A stretch of 64,000 nucleotides of DNA from Roseivirga ehrenbergii. GTDB taxonomy: Bacteria; Bacteroidota; Bacteroidia; Cytophagales; Cyclobacteriaceae. Shown one piece after another: positions 44,295 through 54,095 of this stretch. The position numbers and the translations under genes are program-made. The DNA is taken from contig NZ_LQZQ01000002.1 of the NCBI RefSeq assembly GCF_001593005.1, forward strand, positions 1 through 64,000. The letters are read 5' to 3'. The notes below the pieces were generated by a model. It saw only the letters and a program-made list of their open reading frames with translations, did no database searches and was not told the DNA's origin. How positions within the stretch are numbered: position 1 is the first letter of the stretch; every line of letters begins with the position of its first letter.

Positions 44295-47200
44295 ATGCAA
44301 AACGTTTTCAATGATTCTACAGACGAAATACCAGATACAAACGCAAAAAGTATCAATTATGAGTCTGTAGTTAAAAACCTCTTAGAAGTAGTTTGGAGTA
44401 TCGACATGTCGGTAGAGCCCTATGAAATTATTTATTTAAACGATCCATTAACCAGAACTCCGGGTGAAATTTATGACAAAGCAGCCTCCACTATTGAGGA
44501 ATGGCAAAGCACAATTCACCCTGATGACCAAGAGCGAATTCTTGACGAAGTTGTAAATGTTCTTAATGTAGGTAGCGGCAACTATGCGTATAGGGCTTTA
44601 AGGGGGAAAGACAACTACCGATATGTTCGTGATAGGGTTAAAGTATTTTATAAAGATGGTAAACCTGTTCGGTTAGATGGCATCACCACTGATATTGATG
44701 ATATCAGAAGATCCAGAAGAGATTTGGAGTTAAGCCAGCAACGACTTAAAAGCATTGTAGAGGCTTTGCCCGACCCCGTTTTTATTTCAACACAAGATAC
44801 TGGAAAAGCAATTTTTGCCAACGAGATGCTTTTTGAGGTGTATGGAATGAACCCTGACGAGTTTTTGGGGAAGAAAGTAATTCAGTTTTACCAAAACTTT
44901 GAAGGGCGTAAGTCATACCTCGAAACCTTAGTAAAAAACGGATCGGTACAAAACCACGAACTCATGCTCCAGAATAATAAGGGAGCATCATACTGGGTTA
45001 GTGCTTCAACAATGCCACTAGAGTTTCAAAACGAGCCTTGTTACATTACTATTCTTCAAGATATTACGGTAAGAAAATCACTTGAAAGGGAGCTAAAGCA
45101 AAGTAACGACAGATACCAGCTGGCGGTGGAAGGAACCAATGATGTGATTTGGGAATACGATTTTAAAAAATCTAAATCTTATCTCTCACCTCAATTCTGG
45201 GAGGCAATGGATTTAAAGCCTGAAAAAAATCCGCTTGATAAAAATCTGCTAGCAAAATTTATTCATGAAGAGGACAGGTTAGAATTTCTTCAGCTCATTC
45301 ACAATAAGTTCGAAACCAAAAATGAAGAGCTTGAAGTGGAGACTAGAATGGTAGGAAAAGATGGCCGAATTCTATGGATTTTTATTAAGGCAAAAATACT
45401 CTATAGTGAAGGAAAAGGCCTTCCAAAAAGAATTGTAGGCTCGCTTTCTAACATTACTTCACTAAAACAAGCGCAATCGAAACTCAGAGAAAGTGAGGCC
45501 AAGTATAAGCTCATTTCTGAAAACTCTAGTGATTGTATTTGTTTACAAACTCCCGATGGAACTTTCATTTTTGTAAGCCCCGCGTCTAAAGATATTATCG
45601 GTTATGACGCCACAGAATTAGAAGAGCTTAGACTACGTGAGTTCATCGAAAAAGATGGGCTCATTCAGGTATCGCAAGCCATGCTAAGCGTAATTAATCA
45701 AGAGACGAAAATGGCCAGCGTCACCTTCAAAGCCAAGCATAAAAATGGCCATTATGTATGGTTAGAAAGTAGAGGAGGTTTAATTACCGACAATGAGGGA
45801 GACCCTTTATATCTGCTTACTTCAACCAGAGATGTAACGGAGCGATTTATTGCGGCTCAAAAATTAAAAGAAAGCCAAGAACGCTACAAGCTCATTACAG
45901 AAAACTCGCACGACATAGTTACGCTCATGAATCCAGATGGTGTTTATGACTTTGTGTCGCCTTCGGTGAAAGATATTCTAGGCTACGAAACCCACGAAAT
46001 GATTGGCCAAAACTCCATGTCATTTATTCACCCCGAAGACCTGCCTGAGGTGGCTAATAGAATGAAAGCTACTATAGATGAAAAATTAAAAGACGAAAAA
46101 ATTAATTTCAGATTTAGAGACAAACAGAATAACTGGCGTTGGTTAGAAGCACAAGGGGGAGTAATTCTGAATGAGTCAGGTGAAATCATCTTTATTAGAA
46201 GCAATAAGCGTGATATAACAGAAAAAGTACTAACAGAACAGAAACTGCATGAAAAAGAAGAACAATACAAACTGGTTTCTGAAAACTCAGGAGATGTTAT
46301 TGCTTTACAAGACTTTGAAGGCAGAATTTCATTCATCTCACCATCTTTAAAATTCTTACTTGGCTATGAGCAGGACGCCCTTTTGGACACTTTTTATTCT
46401 GATTTAATTCATCCTGAAGAACAACCCTTTGTTCAATCGGTTATTAATCAAGTAATTGAAAATAAAAGCAAAAACGTTAAGGTTACCTATAGAATTCAGG
46501 CCCAAGATGAAGAATGGGTATGGGTAGAATCATCGTACAGTTCAATAGAAGATTCTAACGGCAACTTCTTATACCTTCAGTCATCTACTCGAGATATTTC
46601 TGAAAGAATTAAAGCGCTAGAGAAAGAAAGGCAACTGGGAAAACTGAAGTCGAGTTTCATTTCAATGGCCTCTCATGAATTTAGAACTCCCCTCACAACA
46701 ATTCAGTCGAGTAACGAGCTCATAAACATGTATTTAGATGCTGACCCTAACCCCAATACCAAACTCAAAAAACATGTTGGCCGAATAAGAACGGAGCTAG
46801 AAAGAATGAATTCCTTACTCAAAGATGTATTTACACTTGGTAGATTGGATGTTGGTAAAACAGTAATTAAAAAGGACATTACCTCTTTAACAGGTATTAT
46901 TAAACAAGTCGTTTTAGAGAACAGCGTTCAGCATAAATCTCGGAATGTACTGGTTAAAATTAAAGGTGAAGAAAGGCAAGTTGAACTCGACAGTCAGCTT
47001 ATTGGTCATTCACTTTCAAACCTCATTAATAATGCCTTAAAATATTCTGAAAACAGACCCGACCCAGAAGTTATCGTAACTTATAAAAAGGTGGGCATTC
47101 GTGTGCAAATCAAAGATTATGGTATCGGAATTCCAGAGAAAGATCAAAAAGGGCTTTTCGAATCCTTTTCGCGCGCCACCAATGTTGGCGACATTGATGG

Positions 47201-47318
47201 TACAGGGTTAGGCCTTATCATTGTTAAACAGTTTGTAGAAATCCATGGAGGTACGGTTTCATTTGAAAGCGAACTCGGAAAAGGAACTTCCTTCTTTATA
47301 GATTTACCTGATGTTTAA
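44295..47318 (+). CDS. Cytosolic hybrid sensor: six PAS domains plus histidine kinase
   Basis: A 1007-residue kinase without membrane helices. Six tandem PAS/PAC modules cover about 25-780, with the later ones showing repeated SENS(S/G)D..L..PDG...FVSPS..DILGY sequences that look like recent duplications. The HisKA phosphoacceptor is His794 in MASHEFRTPLTT, and HATPase motifs NNALKYSE, DYGIGIPEKD, GTGLGL follow. The many PAS modules imply sensing of several small ligands or redox/light cues. The divergent LytTR regulator is the likely partner. Confidence 0.95.
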   Translation: MQNVFNDSTDEIPDTNAKSINYESVVKNLLEVVWSIDMSVEPYEIIYLNDPLTRTPGEIYDKAASTIEEWQSTIHPDDQERILDEVVNVLNVGSGNYAYRALRGKDNYRYVRDRVKVFYKDGKPVRLDGITTDIDDIRRSRRDLELSQQRLKSIVEALPDPVFISTQDTGKAIFANEMLFEVYGMNPDEFLGKKVIQFYQNFEGRKSYLETLVKNGSVQNHELMLQNNKGASYWVSASTMPLEFQNEPCYITILQDITVRKSLERELKQSNDRYQLAVEGTNDVIWEYDFKKSKSYLSPQFWEAMDLKPEKNPLDKNLLAKFIHEEDRLEFLQLIHNKFETKNEELEVETRMVGKDGRILWIFIKAKILYSEGKGLPKRIVGSLSNITSLKQAQSKLRESEAKYKLISENSSDCICLQTPDGTFIFVSPASKDIIGYDATELEELRLREFIEKDGLIQVSQAMLSVINQETKMASVTFKAKHKNGHYVWLESRGGLITDNEGDPLYLLTSTRDVTERFIAAQKLKESQERYKLITENSHDIVTLMNPDGVYDFVSPSVKDILGYETHEMIGQNSMSFIHPEDLPEVANRMKATIDEKLKDEKINFRFRDKQNNWRWLEAQGGVILNESGEIIFIRSNKRDITEKVLTEQKLHEKEEQYKLVSENSGDVIALQDFEGRISFISPSLKFLLGYEQDALLDTFYSDLIHPEEQPFVQSVINQVIENKSKNVKVTYRIQAQDEEWVWVESSYSSIEDSNGNFLYLQSSTRDISERIKALEKERQLGKLKSSFISMASHEFRTPLTTIQSSNELINMYLDADPNPNTKLKKHVGRIRTELERMNSLLKDVFTLGRLDVGKTVIKKDITSLTGIIKQVVLENSVQHKSRNVLVKIKGEERQVELDSQLIGHSLSNLINNALKYSENRPDPEVIVTYKKVGIRVQIKDYGIGIPEKDQKGLFESFSRATNVGDIDGTGLGLIIVKQFVEIHGGTVSFESELGKGTSFFIDLPDV

Positions 47319-47326
47319 TTACAGAC

Positions 47327-50300
47327 TTAAAAATAGAAACCAAACTTAACGAGTGGCAAAACACTTTCTTCAGAAACAGCTAGTAAGATGTTGATAGCAG
47401 CAAAATTGAACGGGGTAACATAGAATCCACCTCCATAGCCATGGTGAATTTTATTGGATGATTCTCCATCTACCCAAACTCTACCTAAGTCGTTAAACAA
47501 GATCATTCCTACTTGGGAAGGCAAATAAAAAGATCTCCAATCGAATAGTTTCACCCTCATTTCCACTTGATGATACAAGCTGCTTTCTCCTGAAAAACGG
47601 AAACGTCTATAGCCTCTTAAGGTATTAAAACCATCGAGCTGAGCCGACTGAAAAAACTCATAATCTCCGAATACTTTTTGGTAGCCCATTCTGGTGGCGA
47701 ATACCGTTCTAGACGGCTCTCGAAAACTCCACCTGAATGAAGCATCGGTTTTAAGCTGGGCACTATTTCCAGAAAAGGAATTAAAACCAGCGTTGTAGTC
47801 TAAAACAGCATTAAAATTTAACCCAGTCTTTGGAATAAGCTGACCTAACGTTTCGTTAAAATGAAAACCTAAGGTTCCCCCAGCATAAACTTTTTGTTCA
47901 AAAACACTTGCCCCTAAAGGGTCAGTATTAGCAAAATCATTGATAAATCTATCTGAGCTTTCTTCTACTTCTATGGCTCTAAAAGTAGGCCCAAAATTTA
48001 GAGAAGCGCCTTTGCCCAAATTCAAAGTGAGAGTTGGTCTTATTGAGTACTCCTCAAATCTGGTACGGTAATACCTCTCTTCAATGTCTTTATCATAAGG
48101 CGTTTCGTTACCCATTCCAAAGAAGTTATTCACAAAATTAGGAGCCTTAGCATCAGCCGATAACGCAAAATCCAATTTTCCGAAAGCATCAATTACATCT
48201 AAGTCGTAAGAGAATTGATACGAAGAAGTTCCTACGGCATAGTTACCAGAAATCTTATGTTTAGTAGCATAAGGAGACTTTCTGAAACCATCAGTTTTAA
48301 TAAAGACACCGCCTCCTAAAAACAACCCATCATCTGAATTGTAATTTACAGATACCAAAGGAGCCAACAGGTTAAAATCAAACTCCTGACGATTGTGAGC
48401 ATTAATATTGGGATCTTTATCTGTTGTTAAATCTCTTGTTTCTGAACTGGTTTCTAGATCAGTTCCACTCTTTGAATCATATACAATTGTCTTTTTTCCG
48501 AGGCCTTTCACCTTACTATTGTCAACAATAACATCATCATCGTCTCCAGCAATAATTCTTACTTTAATGCCCTTATTTACATCCCCAGTAATTTCATACC
48601 TATCGTTTCCATCAAAACCAAAAAGGCGTATTTCATCTGTTTCCGAGGTTTTAAATGTGCGTTCATAAATGATTTTATCTAGGTTTCCTTTTTTAGAAAT
48701 TTTATGAACCACAACTTTAGTATGCTCATCATCCAACCTTTCTACTTTAAAGAGTTCTTGTTTGTCACTAGCCAAAATATCTACCTCTTTTGAAATCAAC
48801 AGGTAATATTCTTTAGCATATTTCTCTAGGTTGTCCCTCCTGTTTTTCAGTTTTCGAATAATCTCCTCTCCGTGTAAATCATAGATTTGATTGGGCCATT
48901 GTCTAATCGAAGATTCAATGATTTCATCGGTTAGGGCAGCTTTTAATTCACGTGCCTGTTCAAGCCAATCCTCCATTGAAACTTCAGTCATAAAAATACG
49001 GTCGAAGTAGCGAATTCGGTAAGAACCCATACTTGGCATATAATCAATGTCATCGTGAAAACCCCTAAGCGCAGGTTGAGCCCATTTTGAAGACGCTATT
49101 TTTTTAAAAATTCCTTCACCTGCAAAAAAGGCTACATCTCTATCTCTTGGAATGGGCTTGTATAGTTTTTCATCATCCTTTTTATCGTACTCTACCCATC
49201 TCCATTGGTCATCATGACGGTCCCAATCACCTAACCAAAAATCAAAAAGGCGATTTCGAGCCACAAAAACTTGGTCTACATGGTTGTCGTTATCATTTCT
49301 AAGTTTTTCATACAAATCTGGACTGGAGAGTACATCGTCTCCTTCTCCAAAAAAGGGCTCTTCAATATTCTCTTTGTTGGCTCTCTCTTCAAACAATGCC
49401 AGCGTATTCGCAAAATCTTGTCTGTGAATTCCAAACCTTGGATCGTCAGGAATATAAACCACTTTGGGGTTGGCATGGAAAATCCCTGCGGCATCGGCAA
49501 GTGTGGGAATAATAAAAGGTGCATACGGGTGCGAAGCCGAAATTCCATCCTGAACAATCTCCTTAATAAAGGTTTGGCGAAACTCTTGAGGCAAGGTAAG
49601 CGCTGGGTTCTTATCCATCGATCTGAGCACATACTGTTTTCCATCTGCAGCTTCTAACCTAAGCGAAATGGTTTGGTGCCCTCCTCCTCTTTTAATAATT
49701 TTTAAACCGCCTTTCTCGCTTCCAATATCAAAAAACGGAACATTAATTTTAGTTGCCCACTCATTTCGATAGTTCTCTCCAAACATTTTTAAATGGAAGT
49801 TACTTCGCTCATGATAAAGCTCACTTGCCGCAAAAAGAGTGTCTTTTCCAGCAAAAGATACATTAGCAAAGGATTTTAACAAATCAGCCGGAGCTGGTTT
49901 AAAAGGTTTTTCAGAAAGAACTTTACTATATATTTCAGAAGGCTTTTCATTCTCTGGAGTAATAAATTTTAATTCCGTTTTTCCATCTGAATAGTAATCT
50001 AAACGACCATAACCCATGGTGTTGGTGGCAAACAAGGCATCTCCTTTTTGCTTTACATGTGCATTATTTTTCGAGCCCGATCCGCTTACTACAAAGTCTA
50101 TCCCTTCTTTTTTAATATGTTGGAGGGCATGTTCATGACCAGCTACATCAACAATATCTGGATGGTTTTTCATAAGCAAAACCATCGCGTCTCTAAATTG
50201 ACGGTATACTGGGTGGGCTGTATCTTGAATATTACCAAACCATTTTCTGTATAAAGGATATATAGAGCCCAAAACAGGCAAAGGGATATATAAATTCTTA

Positions 50301-51013
50301 GTTCTACTAGAGGCCGTTAGAGGGAAAAGGTGATCCTTTAGACTAAAAATACCTCCATGAATTCCATAAGTGTATTTAGGGTGATGCGAAGCTACTATTA
50401 CCTTTTTATGAGCATTCCTTTTTAGTGCATCTTGAAAATTGGCCATTACATCAACAATAGTAATCGCCTCACAGTCTGAGCCTTCGGCAGGTTTGTCACC
50501 GCGGTGTAAAAACCATTGGGTATCTACCACAATCAGTGTGATATTTTCATTTAAATCAACCTCAACGGGGCCAGGGCAACCTCTGGTCGGAACCCAAACA
50601 TTTTGGCTATCGAGTTTATCTTCCACATATTTCTCTTGAATCTTTAGCCAATCAAAACCATCAGGCCGGCCTTGTGCCCAATCGTGATTGCCAGGTACAA
50701 AGAATTTTTTGCCCTGAAAATCCTTAACCGCGTTGATTTGTCCATCAATAGCAATTTCTGCTTCTGGCCTTAGCTTATGCCCTCTAGGTGGCATACCTTG
50801 AGGATAGATATTATCGCCTAGAAACAGCACTGCACCACGATCGCCCACTTTATCTAGTTCTATTTTTAGCAAGTCTAGTACCGGGTTTTCACCTGGTTCA
50901 CCCGCATCGCCAACTAAAAAAACAGAGTAAATGGGCTGTTCTTTTTCCTGAAAACCATATACTGACGTTGCGAATAAAAACAGACTTAAGGTAACTATAA
51001 CAATGCTTTTCAT
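47327..51013 (-). CDS. Calcineurin-type phosphoesterase / kinase-like / Omp85-barrel protein
   Basis: A 1228-residue exported protein; the start at 51013 gives the signal MKSIVIVTLSLFLFATSVYG. Residues 20-330 are a calcineurin-like phosphoesterase with VFLVGDAG, FLGDNIYPQ, VPGNHDWAQ, ASHHPKYTYG and AGHEHALQ. Residues about 430-640 look like a kinase-fold domain: a Gly-rich N-lobe, GDWDRH (595-600) as catalytic loop and RDRDVAFF (623-630) as metal-binding segment. The C-terminal 400 residues or so form a BamA/surface-antigen barrel. Such phosphoesterase-BamA fusions are known in Bacteroidota; the kinase-like middle is my inference. Confidence 0.85.
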   Translation of the reverse strand: MKSIVIVTLSLFLFATSVYGFQEKEQPIYSVFLVGDAGEPGENPVLDLLKIELDKVGDRGAVLFLGDNIYPQGMPPRGHKLRPEAEIAIDGQINAVKDFQGKKFFVPGNHDWAQGRPDGFDWLKIQEKYVEDKLDSQNVWVPTRGCPGPVEVDLNENITLIVVDTQWFLHRGDKPAEGSDCEAITIVDVMANFQDALKRNAHKKVIVASHHPKYTYGIHGGIFSLKDHLFPLTASSRTKNLYIPLPVLGSIYPLYRKWFGNIQDTAHPVYRQFRDAMVLLMKNHPDIVDVAGHEHALQHIKKEGIDFVVSGSGSKNNAHVKQKGDALFATNTMGYGRLDYYSDGKTELKFITPENEKPSEIYSKVLSEKPFKPAPADLLKSFANVSFAGKDTLFAASELYHERSNFHLKMFGENYRNEWATKINVPFFDIGSEKGGLKIIKRGGGHQTISLRLEAADGKQYVLRSMDKNPALTLPQEFRQTFIKEIVQDGISASHPYAPFIIPTLADAAGIFHANPKVVYIPDDPRFGIHRQDFANTLALFEERANKENIEEPFFGEGDDVLSSPDLYEKLRNDNDNHVDQVFVARNRLFDFWLGDWDRHDDQWRWVEYDKKDDEKLYKPIPRDRDVAFFAGEGIFKKIASSKWAQPALRGFHDDIDYMPSMGSYRIRYFDRIFMTEVSMEDWLEQARELKAALTDEIIESSIRQWPNQIYDLHGEEIIRKLKNRRDNLEKYAKEYYLLISKEVDILASDKQELFKVERLDDEHTKVVVHKISKKGNLDKIIYERTFKTSETDEIRLFGFDGNDRYEITGDVNKGIKVRIIAGDDDDVIVDNSKVKGLGKKTIVYDSKSGTDLETSSETRDLTTDKDPNINAHNRQEFDFNLLAPLVSVNYNSDDGLFLGGGVFIKTDGFRKSPYATKHKISGNYAVGTSSYQFSYDLDVIDAFGKLDFALSADAKAPNFVNNFFGMGNETPYDKDIEERYYRTRFEEYSIRPTLTLNLGKGASLNFGPTFRAIEVEESSDRFINDFANTDPLGASVFEQKVYAGGTLGFHFNETLGQLIPKTGLNFNAVLDYNAGFNSFSGNSAQLKTDASFRWSFREPSRTVFATRMGYQKVFGDYEFFQSAQLDGFNTLRGYRRFRFSGESSLYHQVEMRVKLFDWRSFYLPSQVGMILFNDLGRVWVDGESSNKIHHGYGGGFYVTPFNFAAINILLAVSEESVLPLVKFGFYF

Positions 51014-51045
51014 AGAGCAGTAATACTGTGTAAAAATTAACTGGT

Positions 51046-51888
51046 TCACTTTTGTTTCATTTTGAAACGATGGATAGTTCCTCCATCTCCCCCCTCATTA
51101 GATATAAACAAGTCGCCATTAGGCATAAAGGCAATGCCTTCTGGTTGAGGAAAAAGACTTCTCTTTAAAATACTTAGATTTTTAGGACTTCCGTCATTAT
51201 TAAAAACAACCAATGCGGAGCCCACCGAGGCAATCATATAAATTTCATTGCTAATGGGGTGAACCGCTATGGCAGATGGGCGAAATTTTGTACTGTTTGA
51301 ACCCAGTACGCGTTCAAGGTCTTTGTCTTGTAAAACAAACAGAGGTGTTTTCGAGAATTTTTCAGTAGTTAGATTATAGCCATACACTGCTTTTCCTTTT
51401 ACTTTCACATTGTCAATATCTCCCTTTCCCTTTAGAGCAATCAATAATGTATTACTATTCTTGTCGTACCCCAAGCCTTCAACATCATTTTCAGAAGTAA
51501 AGGGAGTGTCAATCGACTCAACAACCCCTTCAATATCAATATTGAACTTATACAGCTTACCATTGCTTTTAATAGCATACATGTTTTTACCTACTAATTC
51601 TAAGCCTTCAAAATCTCCATTGCCTTCGAAGCGAATGCGTTGAACTATCTCCCGTTTGTTGAAGTCATAGATATAAACCCTACCCTGTTCGTCATTCAGT
51701 GTAGCCAATTGGCTGGGTCCGTAATAACTAAGGGCTGATACCTCTTCTAAAATGGCTGGAAGTCGATAAGTTTCAGAAGGTGATTCGAGGTTATAGGGGA
51801 AATCACCCTTATTTTGAGCCCAAGCCGAAGAGGGAAAAGTAAGCAGGTATATAATAATGAATAGAATAGACGTTCGTTTCATGTTCAT
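51046..51888 (-). CDS. Secreted SdiA-regulated-type propeller protein
   Basis: A 281-residue protein from the ATG at 51888 (another at 51882), giving a signal MKRTSILFIIIYLLTFPSSAWAQ. The remainder consists of propeller repeats (LEEVSALSYYGPSQLATLNDEQGRVYIYD, GDFEGLELVGKNMYAIKSNGKLY, PSAIAVHPISNEIYMIAS, PEGIAFMPNGDLFISNEGG), as in the SdiA-regulated domain family. Upstream in-frame codons were rejected because they precede the signal. It may be co-transcribed with the phosphoesterase gene 32 bases downstream. Confidence 0.85.
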   Translation of the reverse strand: MNMKRTSILFIIIYLLTFPSSAWAQNKGDFPYNLESPSETYRLPAILEEVSALSYYGPSQLATLNDEQGRVYIYDFNKREIVQRIRFEGNGDFEGLELVGKNMYAIKSNGKLYKFNIDIEGVVESIDTPFTSENDVEGLGYDKNSNTLLIALKGKGDIDNVKVKGKAVYGYNLTTEKFSKTPLFVLQDKDLERVLGSNSTKFRPSAIAVHPISNEIYMIASVGSALVVFNNDGSPKNLSILKRSLFPQPEGIAFMPNGDLFISNEGGDGGTIHRFKMKQK

Positions 51889-51968
51889 CCGAACAAAAAT
51901 AATAGATATATAATTCACCAAAAAAGGTAGTTTTATGTAATCCAAAATGAGCAGATTATATTTAAGGA

Positions 51969-53189
51969 ATGATTGATCAGAATTTGATATTAGAAAAGGT
52001 AGCACTGTATGCGAAAGAAGTCTTAGAAAACGACATTCCTTCTGACTTTGTTTATCACGACCTATACCACACCAGTAGGGTAGTTAAGGCCGCAGAAACC
52101 ATAGGTAAAGAAAGTGGCCTTTCTGATGAAGATCTTGAAATGGTAACCATTGCTGCTTGGTTTCACGATTTAGGCTATAAGTCGGGCTGTATAAAACATG
52201 AAAAGGCGAGTGCTAAAATGGCCCGTGAGTTTTTGGTAAAAGAAGGCTACCCCGAAGAGAAAATCCAAAAAGTTGAAGGCTGTATTATGGCTACTCAAAT
52301 GCCACAAGCTCCAAAAAACTTGGTGGAAGAGGTACTATGCGATGCTGACTTACATCACTTGGCATGCAACGACTACAGTATGATGGCGGAAAAAATGCAT
52401 ACTGAAGTAGAAAAAATTAAAGGACATGAAATAAAATTGGAGGACTGGAATACCATGAACTTCAACTTCTTTAAAGATCATGAGTATTTTACTGAATATG
52501 GCAAACAACATTTAGAGCCTATTAAAAAGAAAAACCTCAAGTCAATAAAAAAGAAAAATAAGGGGCAGAATGACAATTACATTAAGAAACTCGAAGAGAA
52601 AGTAGAAAAGCTAGAACGAAAAGCAGCCCAAAAACCCGACCGAGGAATTGAAACAATGTTTAGAACTACCTCTAAAAATCATTTAGAGTTGAGCGCTATG
52701 GCAGATAACAAGGCCAACATTATGATTTCGGTAAACACCATTATTCTTTCTGTAGTGGTTTCTGTTTTGGTTAGAAAACTATACGAATATCCAAACCTAG
52801 TTATTCCAACCATTATGCTAGTGGTGGTATGTTTGTTTACCATAGTGTTTGCCATTCTAGCCACAAGACCCAATGTTTCGTCTGGCGTGTTTACAGACGA
52901 AGATGTATTGAACAAAAAAACCAACCTACTCTTCTTTGGTAATTTTCATAAAATGAAACTAGACCGCTACCAATGGGGAATGCGAGAGATGATGAAGGAC
53001 AGCGAGTATCTATATGGTAGCCTTACCAAAGACATTTACTTTTTAGGGGTCGTACTGGGTAAGAAATATCGCCTGTTGCGAATAGCATACACTATCTTTA
53101 TGATAGGTTTTGTGCTTTCAATTATTGCGTTTTTATGTGCCATGATGTTTTTCCCGCCTCAAGACACCCCAAGTTTCTATACATTTTAG
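51969..53189 (+). CDS. HD-domain protein fused to a Pycsar-type transmembrane effector domain
   Basis: A 406-residue protein. Residues 1-170 are an HD phosphohydrolase domain (H34 in DLYHTSRV, H66-D67 in AAWFHDLGYKSG, and Asp in CDADLHH). A lysine-rich coiled coil spans about 195-225. The C-terminal region (about 230-406) has the RTTSKNHLELSAMADNKANIM segment, two paired helices (about 256-275, 284-304) and a final helix (375-398), matching the Pycsar effector TM family. In Pycsar defence, cyclic pyrimidine nucleotides open membrane effectors. No cyclase gene is adjacent. Confidence 0.88.
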   Translation: MIDQNLILEKVALYAKEVLENDIPSDFVYHDLYHTSRVVKAAETIGKESGLSDEDLEMVTIAAWFHDLGYKSGCIKHEKASAKMAREFLVKEGYPEEKIQKVEGCIMATQMPQAPKNLVEEVLCDADLHHLACNDYSMMAEKMHTEVEKIKGHEIKLEDWNTMNFNFFKDHEYFTEYGKQHLEPIKKKNLKSIKKKNKGQNDNYIKKLEEKVEKLERKAAQKPDRGIETMFRTTSKNHLELSAMADNKANIMISVNTIILSVVVSVLVRKLYEYPNLVIPTIMLVVVCLFTIVFAILATRPNVSSGVFTDEDVLNKKTNLLFFGNFHKMKLDRYQWGMREMMKDSEYLYGSLTKDIYFLGVVLGKKYRLLRIAYTIFMIGFVLSIIAFLCAMMFFPPQDTPSFYTF

Positions 53190-53349
53190 AAGCTGGTACA
53201 AATTAAAAGAAGTCTCAAAATCGAACGAAGGTGACCGAATTTGTACATTATTGAACAAGGAAATTTTGCTTAACTACTTAGTATGAATAAATTAGGCCTT
53301 GGCATGTTAATTGGTAAATGCAGAAAGGTCAGAATCTAAATCAACCACA

Positions 53350-54024
53350 ATGATTAAACTAAAAGATGTCGATAAGTTCATCGATTCAAAATACCAAAGA
53401 ACGTTCATTCTAAAAGGTATCGATCTAGAAATTAAGCAAGGCGAGTTTGTTACTATCATGGGGCCAAGTGGCGCTGGAAAATCCACGGTGATGAATATTA
53501 TTGGCATGCTTGACGAGCCTTCACAAGGTGAGTACTACTTTTTAGATGAGCCTATTCATAAGATGAAGGAAAGAAAACGATCTGAACTTCATAAACACCA
53601 TATCGGATTCGTATTTCAGGCTTATCATTTAATTGATGAACTGACAGTTTACGAAAACATCGAAACCCCACTTTTATATAAAGGCGTTAAATCTTCTGAA
53701 AGAAAAAGTTTGGTGGCCGAAATGCTAGACCGTTTCCAAATGGTAGCCAAAAAAGATCTTTTCCCAGAACAGCTTTCAGGCGGGCAGCAGCAATTGGTAG
53801 GCGTAGCACGTGCGCTAATTGGCCAGCCAAAATTGCTTTTAGCAGATGAACCAACGGGTAATCTTCACTCGGATCAAGCTGAAGAAATTATGAAGCTTTT
53901 CCAAAAACTGAACAGCGAAGGAATGACCATTGTGCAGGTGACACACTCCAAAGAAAATGCAGCCTATGGCAAACGAACCATTAATATTGTAGATGGCGCC
54001 ATTGACACAGATAGCACGCATTAA
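53350..54024 (+). CDS. ABC transporter ATP-binding protein (LolD/MacB type)
   Basis: A 224-residue ATPase: Walker A GPSGAGKST, Q-loop FQAYHLIDELTVYENIETPL, signature LSGGQQQ, Walker B LLLADEPTGNL, H-loop VTHSK. The ATG at 53350 gives the normal family start; an earlier in-frame start at 53311 adds 13 residues. The sequence resembles ATPases that work with MacB/FtsX-type permeases. No permease gene is adjacent. A terminator follows 27 bases downstream. Confidence 0.93.
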   Translation: MIKLKDVDKFIDSKYQRTFILKGIDLEIKQGEFVTIMGPSGAGKSTVMNIIGMLDEPSQGEYYFLDEPIHKMKERKRSELHKHHIGFVFQAYHLIDELTVYENIETPLLYKGVKSSERKSLVAEMLDRFQMVAKKDLFPEQLSGGQQQLVGVARALIGQPKLLLADEPTGNLHSDQAEEIMKLFQKLNSEGMTIVQVTHSKENAAYGKRTINIVDGAIDTDSTH

Positions 54025-54050
54025 GATAAAATAATCCAAATTTTGAATTG

Positions 54051-54082
54051 AGGCTACACTTTCAGTGTGGCCTTTATTTTTT
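54051..54082 (+). terminator. Rho-independent terminator after the ABC ATPase gene
   Basis: AGGCTACACT (54051-54060) pairs with AGTGTGGCCT (54064-54073), one G-T wobble, with a TTC loop and a T-rich tail. Confidence 0.85.
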
Positions 54083-54095
54083 CTAAAAACCCAGA

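Noticed and set aside
49271-49657. Open frame on the plus strand inside the phosphoesterase gene
   Set aside because: It is a shadow of the minus-strand coding sequence: no signal, no domain, no ribosome site, and the minus frame has clear conserved motifs.
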